From Parapristionchus giblindavisi (lineage: Eukaryota > Nematoda > Chromadorea > Rhabditida > Diplogasteridae), in assembly GCA_943737045.1 (NCBI GenBank), contig CALSFV010000208.1:372001-436000 (forward strand): a DNA stretch of 64,000 nucleotides, read 5' to 3'. Position 1 is the first letter of the stretch. Each line of letters opens with the position of its first letter. This document shows positions 13,036 through 24,983 of this stretch, piece after piece. The translations under genes and the position numbers were made by a program. Below the pieces are notes generated by a model that worked only from the letters and a program-made list of their open reading frames with translations, did not search any database and had not been told where the DNA came from.

Positions 13036-15124
13036 GACTAGGATGGGATGAATAGTAGACGAAGAGTGAGGAATGCGTGGTGGGACGTTGTACTACTCTT
13101 AGAAGACGACACTAAGAAGGACTTCCGATTCGAATCTTCCTCCCTTATTCATGTCTTCCCCTAATGTAATCGATTACTTCTAGTTCTTACAGACAGAATC
13201 TGCTTCGAATCATTATCGGTAATAATATGTCCTAAGATTGTACTGAACGAGTGACAACGCGACAATAATAACAGTCTTTATCGCTGACTGATCAGGAGGA
13301 AAGTAAGGATGGTGATGATACTTTGATAAAATTAGATCCGATAGATATACAGATATATCCCAGCACACTCAGTATTATCTAACCTCCAACGCGTTAGATC
13401 ATTTCAGTGAAACGACAATAAAGTGAAGACTGTGCTTAATAGCAACATGTCAATGTGGCCATAAGCGTAAAAAAACAATCCGCTTTGTATTATTTCTGGA
13501 TATATGTTCATGTACCACGACATAATGTATTCCATACTGAATCTATACATTCAAGTACCGACTCATTTGAAATTCCCTCGATCTCTTTTGGACTACTATA
13601 GATCGTTATATTGGAATGGTGGATATGCGCATTGAAGAGATTTATGAGAGTGATGCGTCCCCATTCAATGTTCTATTACAAAAGAGAAGAGATTGATAGC
13701 CCTAAAGTGTACTGTAGCCCCTATATGTTCCTGTTTCTGCACTCATTCAATAATTATTCTGATATAGCCTTCTCAAGTGTGCTCACATGCAGATTAGTCT
13801 AGGGCCCTCTCATCTATCCAAGTTTAACATTACATCTCTATCTCTATTCCCGTCTACCTCTCTCTTCAACCGACCTTCCTCTCTGGCCATATCTTTCCCG
13901 TTGGAAGGAAGACTTGACCGATGTGACCCTCTCCACTCTTCCGCTTTACTCTCTAGCCACCATCTCTACCTCTCCCTCTCTACCTCTTCCTCCCTTACCT
14001 TTTCCTATCTCTTCTATGTCCACAAGCATCAGTGGAACAGCGACAGCAAGTGTTCAAAGAAGAGATCAAGAGACAACAATATAATATTACTGTGATTAGT
14101 GAGCACAAAGTACTTGACAAACTGCATCTATCATAAGGCACAGGTGAAAAGGAAAAAAATAAGCTCTCATGAGCTGTCGAGAAGAATATTCCGTTTCTGT
14201 GAATTACTCAAGAATTGTATCAAGTAACTTCATTATCCTGATTCTCATTGAGTTCATATCTTCGATCGCTCAAATATCTCTTATATATCAGATGGATGGA
14301 ATAGTGAAGGTCAGTAGAGTGGAGGTCAAACTGTTGAATGGATACTCTCTCTCCCCCAATCTCTCTTTCAATCTTCTCCTTTGAGTGCTTTCATCGATTG
14401 ACCGCTCTTACTGTAACTCTCACTCTTTCGTGTGTGTGTGACCACTACAACACGCATATTTTCTTATCGTATTCTCTCTTTCTTATTCTTCGCCTTATCA
14501 ATATATTGTCACTGTCTCTGACACATCGAAGCAGCTCACTTTATACATGAATGGTATTAGGAGAAACGAGAAGAAGTGTCAATCTCGTCTCAATCAAATG
14601 CAAATAATCAATGTAGAAAATTTGGTCTGGGGACACGTAAATAAGTACATGAAGAGAAGAGAAAGGCATGATTATCATGACTGAAGTGTTTAATTTAGTG
14701 ATGAATTGCAGTGAGGGATAGTGACACTAATTTAGACGATGATAAATAACGAAATCAAATGTTAGTATAGACGACTCAGGCCCAGATATAGGAACAGTCA
14801 CGATTGAAGTGATGACGGAAACACACAGTTACAATGGTATTAATTACAATGATGATAGAACTGAATTGAATGATGAAAAAGAAATGATGAAGAATATATA
14901 ATATGATAGGGTCGCTAATACTTCATAAAATTCTCACATTAATATGATATACTATTGGAAAGCATGATGACTACAGATCTAATACCAATATTATAATTAT
15001 GTTATTAAATACAAAAATATACACTACTATAAAAAAATCTATGAGGACTACGATTCTTAATACTAGACGAATCATACATAATTACAACACATGTAGAACA
15101 TCGATAGATGACACTATCGATTGA
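13036..15124. other. Intergenic, 2.1 kb
   Basis: Between the cyclase start and the RMND5 stop. It should include the cyclase promoter. Contains pyrimidine-rich stretches (about 13810-14010 and 14340-14540). No gene or recognisable repeat family seen. Confidence 0.55.
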
Positions 15125-16028
15125 TTACAGTAGCTTGAGTTCTCGTGCATCTTGTGGATGTGATTCACTGGGGCAATAAGGACACTTGAGACGGCCGATC
15201 CTTCAATAAATCAATATATGTTAGATCATTTTATCATCTCGATTCCTTTCTCTCTCAAACTCAGGAATGTGTGTACAAACTATTACTATATCTCAATGTG
15301 GTCTATTCTCCCTCTGTATCCCCCTCCTTTCCCCGTATCTATCGCCCTCTCCCCTTCTCATACCTCGATGCTTGCGATAGTTTAGTGACAGCATCCCGAC
15401 TGATAACATGACCACAATGAAGTCTCATGGCTGGATTGGTCGGAGTGACTTGTTGTCGAAGAATGGGACAAGTAAGAGTAGAATGAATGGGCATCAAAAG
15501 TGGAATGTCGATGGGTAGTTCTTCGCCAGAGAATAGAAAGTCTTGTCGAGACGCCACCAACGCACGTATCTTCATCAAATTCGGAACACCGAAAGCACCC
15601 GTCGATAATCTGTAAAAGATTATTTTTTTAAAGTCCCTATCGATTTTTCCTGTCAAAGTTTGTCATCGGCCCTTTATGATATGGAAAAGTGTCTGCCAGC
15701 TCATCTCTTCCTTCCTCTTTCTATCGTACACCCACTCCCTCCCCTCTTTCCATTCCTTTTAGTTTATCTTCTCTCTGTAGATTACTATACGTGCACATAT
15801 GGGAAAAACGTATACAATATCTTCACTCTCTCTCTAACTCTATAGTTCACTCTGTCCTTTCTCATTTCACTGATGAGTAGAAGAAGAAGATGAGGAAGAA
15901 GTATCGTGGAGAGATTGAAGGGGAATATGAGAGGAATGAAGATCGAGATAGATGAAATAGAGATAGAGAAGGATAAAGAGATAGAACAGGGCAGTTGTTA
16001 CTTCTTTCCTTCTTCTTCTATCTCTCTC

Positions 16029-16076
<48 letters not shown>

Positions 16077-17930
16077 TCTCTTGCAAGCATTCGATGTAAT
16101 GCCATGCTAAGCGGGTTCATTCTCAATTAATGAAAAATAAGAGGTCATTATTGATCTGAATGAACTCTCATACACTAATGTTCCCTAGTACGCACCAATG
16201 TATTTTACGACTTCAACCTTAAAATTATTTAAGACTTAAGTATTAGAAGACTTACATATGATTGAGAACACATCGATTACTGGACATAGCCATGATGACT
16301 CTCATCTCTAGTATTTCCCATGTCGGCACTCCGGGATACTCATCAGGCCCTCTCGCAAACATCGCTGCCAGTAACTGTCCGAATTCCGGATCAGAATCGG
16401 GATGCGACGCCATCTTCCTCGAATATTGAATACCTGCTCTTTTCTCATCTGAAAGATACATTTGTAGATCCACTTAATCTTCTTACTTTCCACCCCCTTG
16501 ACTTGACTTAATTTGTGACCCGTCTTTGTCTCCTTTCTCAATGGCAACCACTCACAGAGAAGTTTCCACTTGGAATTCCTTTCCCTTCATTCCATAGCCT
16601 CTATCTATCGTCCCTTTCTACCCCCATCTCCATCTCTCTCATCGTCTCTTCTCCCTTCATCCATATCACTACTCCGCCAACCAATCGATTCCAACCCTTC
16701 CCTTCTTCTTCTCCTCTCTTTCTTTCTCTCTTTCACTGTCCAACTCAGCGCTTCCCGAATCATCGCAGTGACAAGGAAAAAGAGAAGACGAAGAGAAAAA
16801 GGAATGGGAAAGGGATAGGAACAGGCACAAAGATACAGTATACTTACAGTATACCGCATTGATACAGTATACCCCATGACAGAGATTTGGTATACCTTGT
16901 TGTAGAAACTTCAACAGTTGCATCTTATCCAGATCACTTCTCAACTTTCGATTACCACTATCGTATTCTGCCTGCCAATCGATAATAGCTTTGATATCTC
17001 TTCGCTCGAGAAGTTTGTTCAGATCATCAATATGCATTTTATTGATCTTGATCCCATCAAGAACTCCATCTATATCAGCCTCCTGAAATGTACTCCTTGG
17101 GATCGACTGATTCTTCTATTTGTCTGTATGTCTCTCGACCCCCTTTTAACCTCTTTGGAGTTCCCTTTTTTAGAGCCACTCTTTCTCTACATGGAATGTG
17201 AACCAAATGGAAATGCTATCCTTCTCGTATTCTTGTGCCCTAAAGGTGGACTCGGTACATGAAATGAGTGGAACAGACTATACTCAAGGCGTGTGTCTCC
17301 CCCCGTCTTCCCTTCCCCCTCGCTCCTCTCACTGTGTTGGTATGAGTGAGCCACATCGATCGATTGAATAGAGGCAGCCTCGGCCAGACAACTCACCCTC
17401 TTCAGCCTCTCCATACAATATACCCTTACCTCGCATAGAATCTCCGCTGCTTCGGTATATCCAGAGGACTCCAAGTGATCAGCGATCAATTCACAGGCCA
17501 ATTGACGCATATGCTTGTTCTTCTCAAAGTTCTTCTGATTCTTGAATAAACCATTCAGATTCTTCCCTAGATATCTATCGATCTCTTTTCCACTTTTAGA
17601 GATATTAGTATGCGCGGCTCTGTGTCGACAAGCAAGATCTTTGAGTGAGTCTTCAGCCTTGATCAGGTCCTTATCGATTAGGAACTGTGCAGCTATGGAC
17701 AATTCTCCACTACTGGCCAACGACTCATCGACTACTTCATTCTCTAATGTCTTCAATGCCTCAGTGTGTCTCTCTAACTCAGGAATGATTTCGTCATTGA
17801 AACACAACAATTGATCCTCGAGATTGTCCAGATTGTTGTAGATTCTCTCGAGATCAGCACTGAATGGGTATCCATACTCTTCATCCTCGTCAATGTATAT
17901 GAACGGATACAGATACAAATCTTCCTCCAT
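15125..17930 (-). CDS. RMND5: RMND5/GID2-family RING subunit of the GID/CTLH E3 ubiquitin ligase
   Basis: Catalytic RING-type subunit that pairs with MAEA in the GID/CTLH ubiquitin ligase. Exons: 17397-17930, 16896-17082, 16256-16448, 15364-15609, 15125-15200; 411 aa from the Met at 17930, close to the usual ~390 aa. Order: acidic N-terminus, coiled-coil-like Leu/Glu region, RHRAAHTNISKSGKEIDRYL (family N-terminal signature), LisH-like segment (LIADHLESSGYTEAAEIL), CTLH/CRA helices (LERRDIKAIIDWQAEYD), then the degenerate Gid-type RING (LTCPILRQQVTPTNPAMRL, HCGHVISRDA, LKCPYCPSESH). The RING is split by the intron at 15201-15363. An acceptor lies at 17937-17938, six bases upstream of the chosen ATG, so a further 5' exon or trans-splicing at this site is possible. 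Intron 16449-16895 is purine/pyrimidine-rich. Confidence 0.92.
16018..16081. repeat. (CT)n microsatellite in an RMND5 intron
   Basis: Near-pure CT/TCTG dinucleotide run of about 64 bp inside the 15610-16255 intron. Confidence 0.9.
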
Positions 17931-17936
17931 ACACAC

Positions 17937-20537
17937 CTGCAACAGAAATAGATATGATCACTTACTGTAGTCAATGGGAATAGAAGAAGAAAAAAAAGAG
18001 CAGTATATCACATCGGCAAGTAGCTTTCACAATGATCTCAGATACATGATAGAATGAGTTCTCAGATCAACGTGAAAACCGCACGCCGCGAGTGAATTGT
18101 GTGAAAGAGACTCGACGAAGAGAGTCAAAAGGAGGGATTGGATGAGTAAAGGGGACGAAATGGAGATGTTGTAGAGTATGGTAGAGAAGTTGATGGAGGT
18201 GGAAGAAGAAGGAGAAGGAGAAGAGGAGAGGAGAGCACTCTTCACAAGAGAGGAGGCCAACACTGACTGAGCCCCTTCTCTCGTTGAGTCGGAACCACGC
18301 CGATTGTGGGCGGAGTTTACAGTGCAGATGAGAGAGTAAAGAGAGAGAAGAGACGACAGACATAACGATACATTACACCCTCCCTCTCCCCTCTCTTTCA
18401 ATCTCTTCTCCTCCCCCTCACCTTCATCTCTCCTCTCCTCTCCCCTCTCTCTACCACTCCACCACTATCTCTCTTCCTCTCTACAGTTCTCGAAAGTGGG
18501 GTGGACTCTCCATTATATCTACTATTTCTTCCTTCTCTGCCTCTCTTCCCGTCCTTCAATTTCCATCTCTCCGATATACAAAGGATAGCCAACATTATCA
18601 AGAGAAATAAGTAGACAGAGAGAGAGAGAGGAAGAGGTAGATAGGGAGGGAGAGAAAGAGAAACAGAGAGAGAGGGTACATCATCGATCAGATAGATAAC
18701 CAACACAAACAGAAAGATTGATTATTGATTGATTGTTGAATCATTGATCGATCGATTTTATCTACGTTAACTATATCTAATGGATGTTGTCTGTCAGACT
18801 TGAGGACCAATTAAGATAGTAAATATATGTTGTCAGGATAATGAGGACGGTATCGCTTTGAGTCTAGGAAAATATCGGTCATTTAAAGAGGATTGTTCCA
18901 TCTTCTTTCAGTGTTTTCTATGACGGAACGAACGGCCTTGGAGATTTGTCTCTCATATGAAAAAGGAGCGATGGAATACACGATAGCATTACTATCCATA
19001 TTGATTTGTCTATGAGAATGATTGATTGCTATCGACAGTAAAGGACAGGGGTACTGTAGATTTTGAACTCTGAGAGATATGAAGGGTCAATCAATCAATA
19101 ACTAGCAAAATATAAGTGTGTGCATTGTGATGAGATTTTTATTGCCAAAGAGAATGTGAGTGAATCATAGTATGATAAATTATGATAATACTATTGACTG
19201 TTCTCTTCTCTATTTATTTCCCAACCGTTCACTATGATAAGTGTAATCTAATCTTATCTAATCTAAAAACTATAATAATATGAAATTAATAGGCAATACT
19301 TACTGATATGTTTCATAACTTTATCTTCTATCCAGCATGACGATTAGCAAGTGCAAATTAGCGAACCATTAAGTTTTTTTAAAACTTTTAAATGTGAGTG
19401 GCTAACGCATGTATGTTTTTCGGTGAACTATTTCGTGAGTGACTAAAACGCATGCGATAAATATTACTCAAAAGCAACAACGCAATATAATATTTCAGCA
19501 GACTGCAAGAAACGATGAATTAAGGCTTCCCATATAATATTGAGAAAAAAATCAAAAGACGCAAATGATCATTTCATATCTAGGGAACAATTTCGAAATA
19601 GAATAAAGAAATAGTTTTGCGTTCCAATGAGCAATCATCAAAAAAAGATCAATTAATTTGAAGTGCAAAAGGGCAAAATTCGTCACAAATAGATATTCTC
19701 TCATACTATAGTAAACACCATTATAATATACTCAATTGTGAAAGAAAGAATATTAAGAAGTCACGTGAAAAGAATCGAAAAGACATTGGAAGTAGAGTGA
19801 ACATGGAAAAGAATATTTAGACTTAGCAAGGTGATATGGGTTAAGAATTGAACGAAACATATTTTCATAACTTAAATCTGCTTTGTGCTTACTTATAAAA
19901 TGAATTTAAAAACAATTTATCCACAGTAAAGAGTTATTATAACCTCTTAAAGGGTATTCATATGACCATCTGAGTTATATGAGGCTTGTCTACCATACGC
20001 TAACAAGCGTGGTGAGAGACACACTCGCGCGCTCCACTCATCCCTATAGGACTATCGTAAACTGACTTTATTACTGCATGAATGGATAGTACGATAAAAG
20101 AACGAGAAAATAATGTATGAATAAATAAAATATTGTGCTATAATTTAACTCGAACATTCCCTCGAACATTCATTCACCCTGAGTGAAAGATTGGTTTTGT
20201 CAATCTTTAAAGAAAAGAATAAAGTTAAAACTGGAAAAGGCACAGAAAGGTCCATTGTTTCATTTTTGCTGAAATTTCAATAAAAAGAATATTTAGAATG
20301 ATGGTTTATAAAAATAAATCGAAGATAACCTATATTTTCTAAATACGATGTTAAGAAAAGTTTTGCAGACAAATCACATCTTTTTTTTTCGCAATGTACA
20401 ACGAAGCAAAAGATATGACATATATAATTTCATGACCAACAAAAATATTATTACAATACAAGTTGTGTAAATGCAATGAAGATTGTTAAAGATGCACAAT
20501 GATCTTTGAACTCTGTATTTATTTCAAAGAATCATCT
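17937..20537. other. Intergenic, 2.6 kb
   Basis: Upstream of RMND5. The first 750 bp are purine/pyrimidine-rich (for example the GA run at 18617-18677) and give repetitive Ser/Leu open frames with no domain. The rest (18.7-20.5 kb) is AT-rich with no long open frame and no recognisable gene. Confidence 0.55.
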
Positions 20538-20812
20538 GGGGTCCGTCCAATCTGTCAAAAAAGATGCGAATAAAGTTGCGAACAAAGTTCGCAACTTTGT
20601 TCGCATCTTTTTCTCTAAATCTCTCGAAATACACGCTCTCTAATTCTCTCTAACAAAAGATGCGAAGAAAGTTGCGACCAAAAGATCGCAACAAAGTTGC
20701 GAACTTTGTTGCGAGGTCGGTTAGAGCAGGCGAGAGAGTGTGCATTTGAAGAGGAGCAGAAAAAGTAAACGGAGCTTTACACAAAGTTGCGACCAAAGTT
20801 GAATTTACAAAA
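20538..20812. repeat. Left boundary repeat of the 20.5-26.3 kb island: 20-bp terminal motif plus GCGA-motif hairpin array
   Basis: Positions 20538-20557 read GGGGTCCGTCCAATCTGTCA; the exact reverse complement is at 26312-26331. Directly inside, 20558-20583 and 20587-20612 are 26-bp hairpin arms with one mismatch and a 3-base loop, built from AAAGATGCGA and AAAGTTGCGA units. Further units follow at 20657-20712 and 20779-20797. This resembles the terminal and subterminal repeats of a DNA transposon or MITE. No convincing target-site duplication was found at the two outer edges. Confidence 0.75.
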
Positions 20813-21320
20813 GTGATAGTTTGATGATTAAATTGCTCTTGCTCAATTCTCGATGAAAGTGTGTTCAATAATTTATAAATATTTTTTGCGAAAACACTTA
20901 TCATTTACACGAAAACTGTACAAGAAATCGTGTGCATTCTCAGTCACACTCGTCCAATTTTAGAGAGCGCGGAGCAGTTGGCGTGCAGTGAAGGGTGTAG
21001 GGTGAGGCGATACCCAGCACACGCGTGCGCGATCTCTCCCTCGCAGCGCGCGACTTCACCAGTTCACTGTTCTTTCACTCTTTCTCTCCACTCTTTCCGT
21101 TCTTTCCGCTTATCAATCGCATTTATCTGTAACAGAATGAATTTAGGTTACTAAAGATATGCTCGCGACGACCACACGTATCGGCTCTCAACACCAAGAA
21201 CGCTCTGCGGGTCAAGCACGTCGACCTCTACGTCTACTTCAAGAGGCATCTTTGGGTTGAATATGCCATCATCGGGCAGCTACAGTCGTCAGGTAGTCTT
21301 ATTATTTTAATTTTTACGCT
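20813..21320. other. GC-rich non-genic segment with a coding-like patch
   Basis: 20,940-21,070 is markedly GC-rich compared with its surroundings. 21,155-21,292 is open in two plus-strand frames and ends at a possible GT donor (CAG|GTAGTC). One frame gives a Ser/Thr-rich peptide, the other a basic peptide. Neither is a family I recognise. It may be a relic exon. Confidence 0.35.
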
Positions 21321-21353
21321 TTCTTGTATCAATTGCATACTCTTGTACACGCT

Positions 21354-21648
21354 TGTTGTGAATACACTCTCCTCTCTGTCTTACTCTCCTCTCTGTCTCA
21401 CTCTCCTCTGTGCCTCACTGTCCTCTCTGCCTCACTGTCCTCTCTGCCTCACTCTCCTCTTTGTCTTTCTCGCGACACGCTTGTTGTGAAATACCCTCTC
21501 CTCTCTGTCTTACTCTCCTCTCTGTTTCACTCTCCTCTCTGTCTCACTCTCCTCTCTGCCTCACTCTCCTCTTTGTCTTTCTCGCGACACGCTTCTTGTG
21601 AAATACCCTCTCCTCTCTGTCTTACTCTCCTCTTTTGACTTTCCCAAT
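21354..21648. repeat. Satellite-like tandem array (17-bp unit within a higher-order unit)
   Basis: Tandem copies of about 17 bp (CACTCTCCTCTCTGTCT-like). Every 60-110 bp they are interrupted by CTTTCTCGCGACACGCTTGT followed by TGTGAAATACCCTCT, giving a higher-order repeat. Long open frames here are only the translated repeat. Confidence 0.85.
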
Positions 21649-21803
21649 GCTCTGATTACATTTCTCTTGTGTAGTTCCACTCTATATTTCTTCTGGTTAG
21701 CTTATTTTCTCATTAGTTTCTTATTTACACTTGTTTTCACCGCTTCCCTTTTCACTCTCTCAAGAGCTCTAAGTTCCTCTCTCTAGCGCTCTAAGTTCCT
21801 CTC

Positions 21804-21857
21804 TGTCCGTATCCGTGAAAAAAGACTGGCGCTCATACTTTTTCACGGATACGGACA
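21804..21857. repeat. Perfect 19-bp inverted repeat (hairpin)
   Basis: Arms 21804-21822 (TGTCCGTATCCGTGAAAAA) and 21839-21857 are exact reverse complements with a 16-base loop. It could be a foldback element tip or a miniature transposon remnant. It is not a gene terminator for any gene seen. Confidence 0.8.
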
Positions 21858-22203
21858 CGAATCGCCCGAATCCGATATGAAAAAAGAGTTCGTACCCATT
21901 GCCCTCCGTATGTCTGGATTACCGAGACAGTGAGCGGCCCTATTTAGAGCGATCTATGTTGTTGTTGTTTTACTATATTTTATAACAGGCGTGAAACTAT
22001 CAAATCGTTATCATCCCTCTATCTCTATGTCTGCGCCAATCCCGAACCTTCTGCCTGTGGTTCTCTCCCAGTTGTAAGCATACAAGAATAGCACAGTTGT
22101 GATAAAAATGCGTGTATATCTTTCCTCTTTCGTAGTATTAATAACTTATTGATTGGTGATGTATTTTAAGCCAACCGTTCGATTCAATACTCCAAATTTC
22201 AGC

Positions 22204-24492
22204 ATGATGTTCGGTCGTTCTGCCCTCAGCGCTATTTGCATCACAGTCCTCCCACATCTCGCCTATGTTCTTCTCAACTTGAACAACCTCCGTCCCGCTG
22301 AGTCCCTCGCCCTCAGTGAAGAGGTCCAGGCCGAAATCGATGAGATCCGCGGCTCCAGAAAGTATAAAGATCGTGCCGAGGGAAACAAGGTACGATGACT
22401 TGTATCGATCGATATCATAACAATTATTGATTGATTTGAGGTTGAAAACATGTACGTACCCGAGCTGATCTTTGGTACGCTGCTCACATCGTCCAATTAC
22501 GGGTGGTTGTAACGGATACGGAGCTAAGCTGTGTAATATCTTCTCCACTGAATTCACTCTCGAAACCAGCAGCAAGGATTACAAGAAGGCTTTCAAACAG
22601 GTAATCGATAATGTATCATGATCTACAGAATCGATCGATTCTTCAAAATATATTCTACGGCTTTATTGATTTGTTCGTTTACAGACCTGGAAGAACAATA
22701 TGACCAAGGATGAGGATGCCGAAGTGAAAGCTACTTCCGGTGATGACTACACTAAGGTACTTATCGATTTATTGATCCATTATTGATTGATTTCTCTAAT
22801 CTCCATATTGGTTTAGGTAATCTTCAAGCCTGATTTGAAGAAATTCAAGATGTCCGAGCTGGATGATGATATCATTGCTCTCATGTATCGGTAAGATCGT
22901 AAATTAGTTTATTTTTTTAAATTTTTAAAAAAATATTGATTTTTCAGTCGTGCCTACGATATCGCTGGTGCTGCTCGCGGAGTCAAGGTCTACCTGAATA
23001 ACAAGCTCATTCCTGTAAGTTACCGTAATTCCGAGATACCGTAATCATAGTAATGATGTACAGGTAACTGGCTTCAATCAGTACGTTGAGCAGTACATGA
23101 AGAATGAGGTTGATGGACAGGGCGAGCCGCTGAAAGTGTGCTATGAACAGGTATTGATTGATTTGAAATATTTATTGATTGTGAGGGTTACGGTAGCTGA
23201 CGTGCTGTCTATGATGCCATAAAACAAACCTACACAACGATCTTATTTGATAAACTGCGCAGCGATGTGCAGTGCTGTGAATTACCGAGACCTGAGATAT
23301 ACCTTGTTGGACTACCTATCCTATTCTCGATTCTTAGCTTTGCTCTACAATATCCTCATATCGATCAATATTGATTATACATCATTGTAGGTGAGTGATC
23401 GTTGGGAGGTGGCTCCTACCGTATTCGACAAGGGCTTCCAGCAAGTCTCGTTCGTTAATTCCATCGCCACTACCAAGGTATGCCAAAATAATAAAATAAT
23501 AATAATTTATTCCTTCAAAATGATGAGAAATTAATCAATGAATAATGCCGTTTCAGGGTGGTCGACACGTTGACTATGTTGCCGATCAAATGGTCCAGAA
23601 GCTAATCGATACGATCAAGAAGAAGGTTGGCAAGAGTACGGTACAAGTCGAGCCTTTCCAAGTATGTTTCTGATCATTTTGACGATTTATTGATTGATGG
23701 ATTCACATTATCGATTGATCATTTACAGGTGAAGAATCACATGTGGGTCTTCGTGAATTCTCTCATTGAGAACCCCACCTTCGACTCGCAGACCAAGGAG
23801 ACCATGACCCTCTAGTCGAAGAGTTTCGGATCCAAGTGTGAGATCTCGGACAAGTTTGCCAAACAGGTACGTTGTATTCTGTAGTTTGGTTAACGATTTA
23901 TGCGACTGACCTACCGTACTTGTTCAAGGCCATACTTTTTCGGTGTCCTCACTGTATTTTATTTATCGATTCGATTCGATTCATGGTTTAGAAAGTTAGA
24001 AGTCGAGTAGTAGAAGGTTTAGAAAGGTGGGTCGATTTAGAAAATCGTTATTTTTCGCTTAAATTGTAATCTTTCACATAAAAAATGAGCCTTATATAGT
24101 GGGTCGACCATGAAAATGAGGCGTATATAGTGGGTCAATCCTCTCATTGTGAGGATTGACCTAAAATGAATGTTCAAGGCTTAAGCGTGCGACATTGTGG
24201 ACTCTCTCGTGGGTGCGCTTCAAGCAGATGGAGATTGTGGACAAGAAGTGCAACAGCAAGAAGACGAGCAAGATGAAGGTGGGAGCAGATTGGTCGATTA
24301 GTTGATTCATTGATTGATTTTCTGCATTATTAATTTATTGATTTTTTTCTGAAATTATTGATTAAATGATTACCGCATCTTTGTAGGGCATCCCCAAGCT
24401 CGAGGACGCCAACGACGCCTGAACCAAGAACTCTCATCTGTGCACGCTCATTCTCACCGAGGGAGACTCAGCCAAGACGCTCGCTGTATCTG
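22204..24492 (+). pseudogene. top-2: DNA topoisomerase II (top-2) pseudogene, lacking N- and C-terminal parts
   Basis: Exon-by-exon copy of eukaryotic topoisomerase II from the ATPase domain into the TOPRIM start. Exons seen: 22441-22600 (ENMYVPELIFGTLLTSSNY), 22685-22756, 22817-22890, 22948-23014, 23064-23150, 23391-23477 (FDKGFQQVSFVNSIATTK), 23557-23661, 23729-23866 (VKNHMWVFVNSLIENP), about 24179-24278, 24387-24492 (LCTLILTEGDSAKTLAVSG). Introns are kept, so it is a DNA-level copy, not a retrocopy. Disabling changes: a deletion with frameshift after SSNY at about 22496-22500 and Arg to Cys in the GGRNGYGAK ATP loop, TAG at 23813-23815, a 250-bp insertion at 23931-24180, a frameshift at about 24210, and TGA at 24420-24422. 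An open exon at 22204-22389 precedes it in phase but is not topoisomerase and was not identified. The breakage, gyrase-A and C-terminal domains are absent. Confidence 0.9.
23931..24180. mobile_element. Short insertion (about 240-250 bp) flanked by 10-bp direct repeats, inside the top-2 pseudogene
   Basis: TGTTCAAGGC occurs at 23921-23930 and again at 24171-24180, like a target-site duplication of 9-10 bp. The interior holds a near-duplicate ATGAG(C/G)C(T/G)TATATAGTGGGTC at about 24085 and 24115 and a stem of 11 bp at 24133-24143/24151-24161. No long terminal inverted repeat was seen. The duplication length would suit a Mutator-like miniature element, but the family is not established. Confidence 0.5.
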
Positions 24493-24655
24493 GTAAGTAT
24501 CGATTGTAATATCGATTAATTGATTTATTGCCGTAGTATTGGCTGTACTGTAATCATACGTGGGCGGTATTGTCGCTAGCGTCAAGACCCATCCGATTTT
24601 AGCATCCGACCCACCCCATTTTCTCAAAAATCACCCGGGGGATGGGATATATATC

Positions 24656-24972
24656 TGTTAGATAAGTCTTTTGAAGTATGTCCGTCGATATCGATTAGTC
24701 AGAGTGGCTCAATAGCCAATCGATAATCCACTTTGATGACGTCACTCGCTCCTTTACTGATATGTACGCCACCTAGTTATTGTAGTCTGGCCTAGCGTAC
24801 AACCGTTGACCCGTTGAACCCCTTGATTGCCTACGCGGTCACGCGCCCCCTATATAAAGCTGCGGTTTCGCTTCCCAGCTCACTTCTATTAGTTTATCTC
24901 ACGTTGCACTGTTAATTCTCTCTCCGATAAAGTCTCTATTCTGCTACACGAGTTGTGCCTAAGGACATAACA
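24656..24972 (+). mobile_element. Candidate solo LTR of a retrotransposon
   Basis: 317-bp block starting TGTTAGATAAG and ending GGACATAACA (TGTTA...TAACA ends), with a TATA-like TATATAAAG at 24851 about 120 bp before the 3' end, as in LTRs of Ty3/BEL-type elements. No second LTR, primer-binding site, coding region or clear 4-6 bp target duplication is visible, so it could be a solo LTR with decayed flanks or a chance resemblance. Confidence 0.4.
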
Positions 24973-24983
24973 TTTACTATGAT

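Noticed and set aside
18027..18401. Possible N-terminal exon of RMND5
   Set aside because: Low-complexity, no splice phase match to 17936 and no similarity to RMND5 N-termini; taken as promoter/UTR DNA.
21354..21648. Regular repeats resembling a CRISPR array
   Set aside because: The units are contiguous pyrimidine tandem repeats without unique spacers, in a clearly eukaryotic context.
22138..22575. 145-codon minus-strand frame over the topoisomerase region
   Set aside because: The plus strand carries top-2 exons with matching splice sites here; the reverse frame is a shadow.
24656..24972. Full LTR retrotransposon
   Set aside because: Only one LTR-like block; no gag, protease, reverse transcriptase or integrase frames anywhere in the window.
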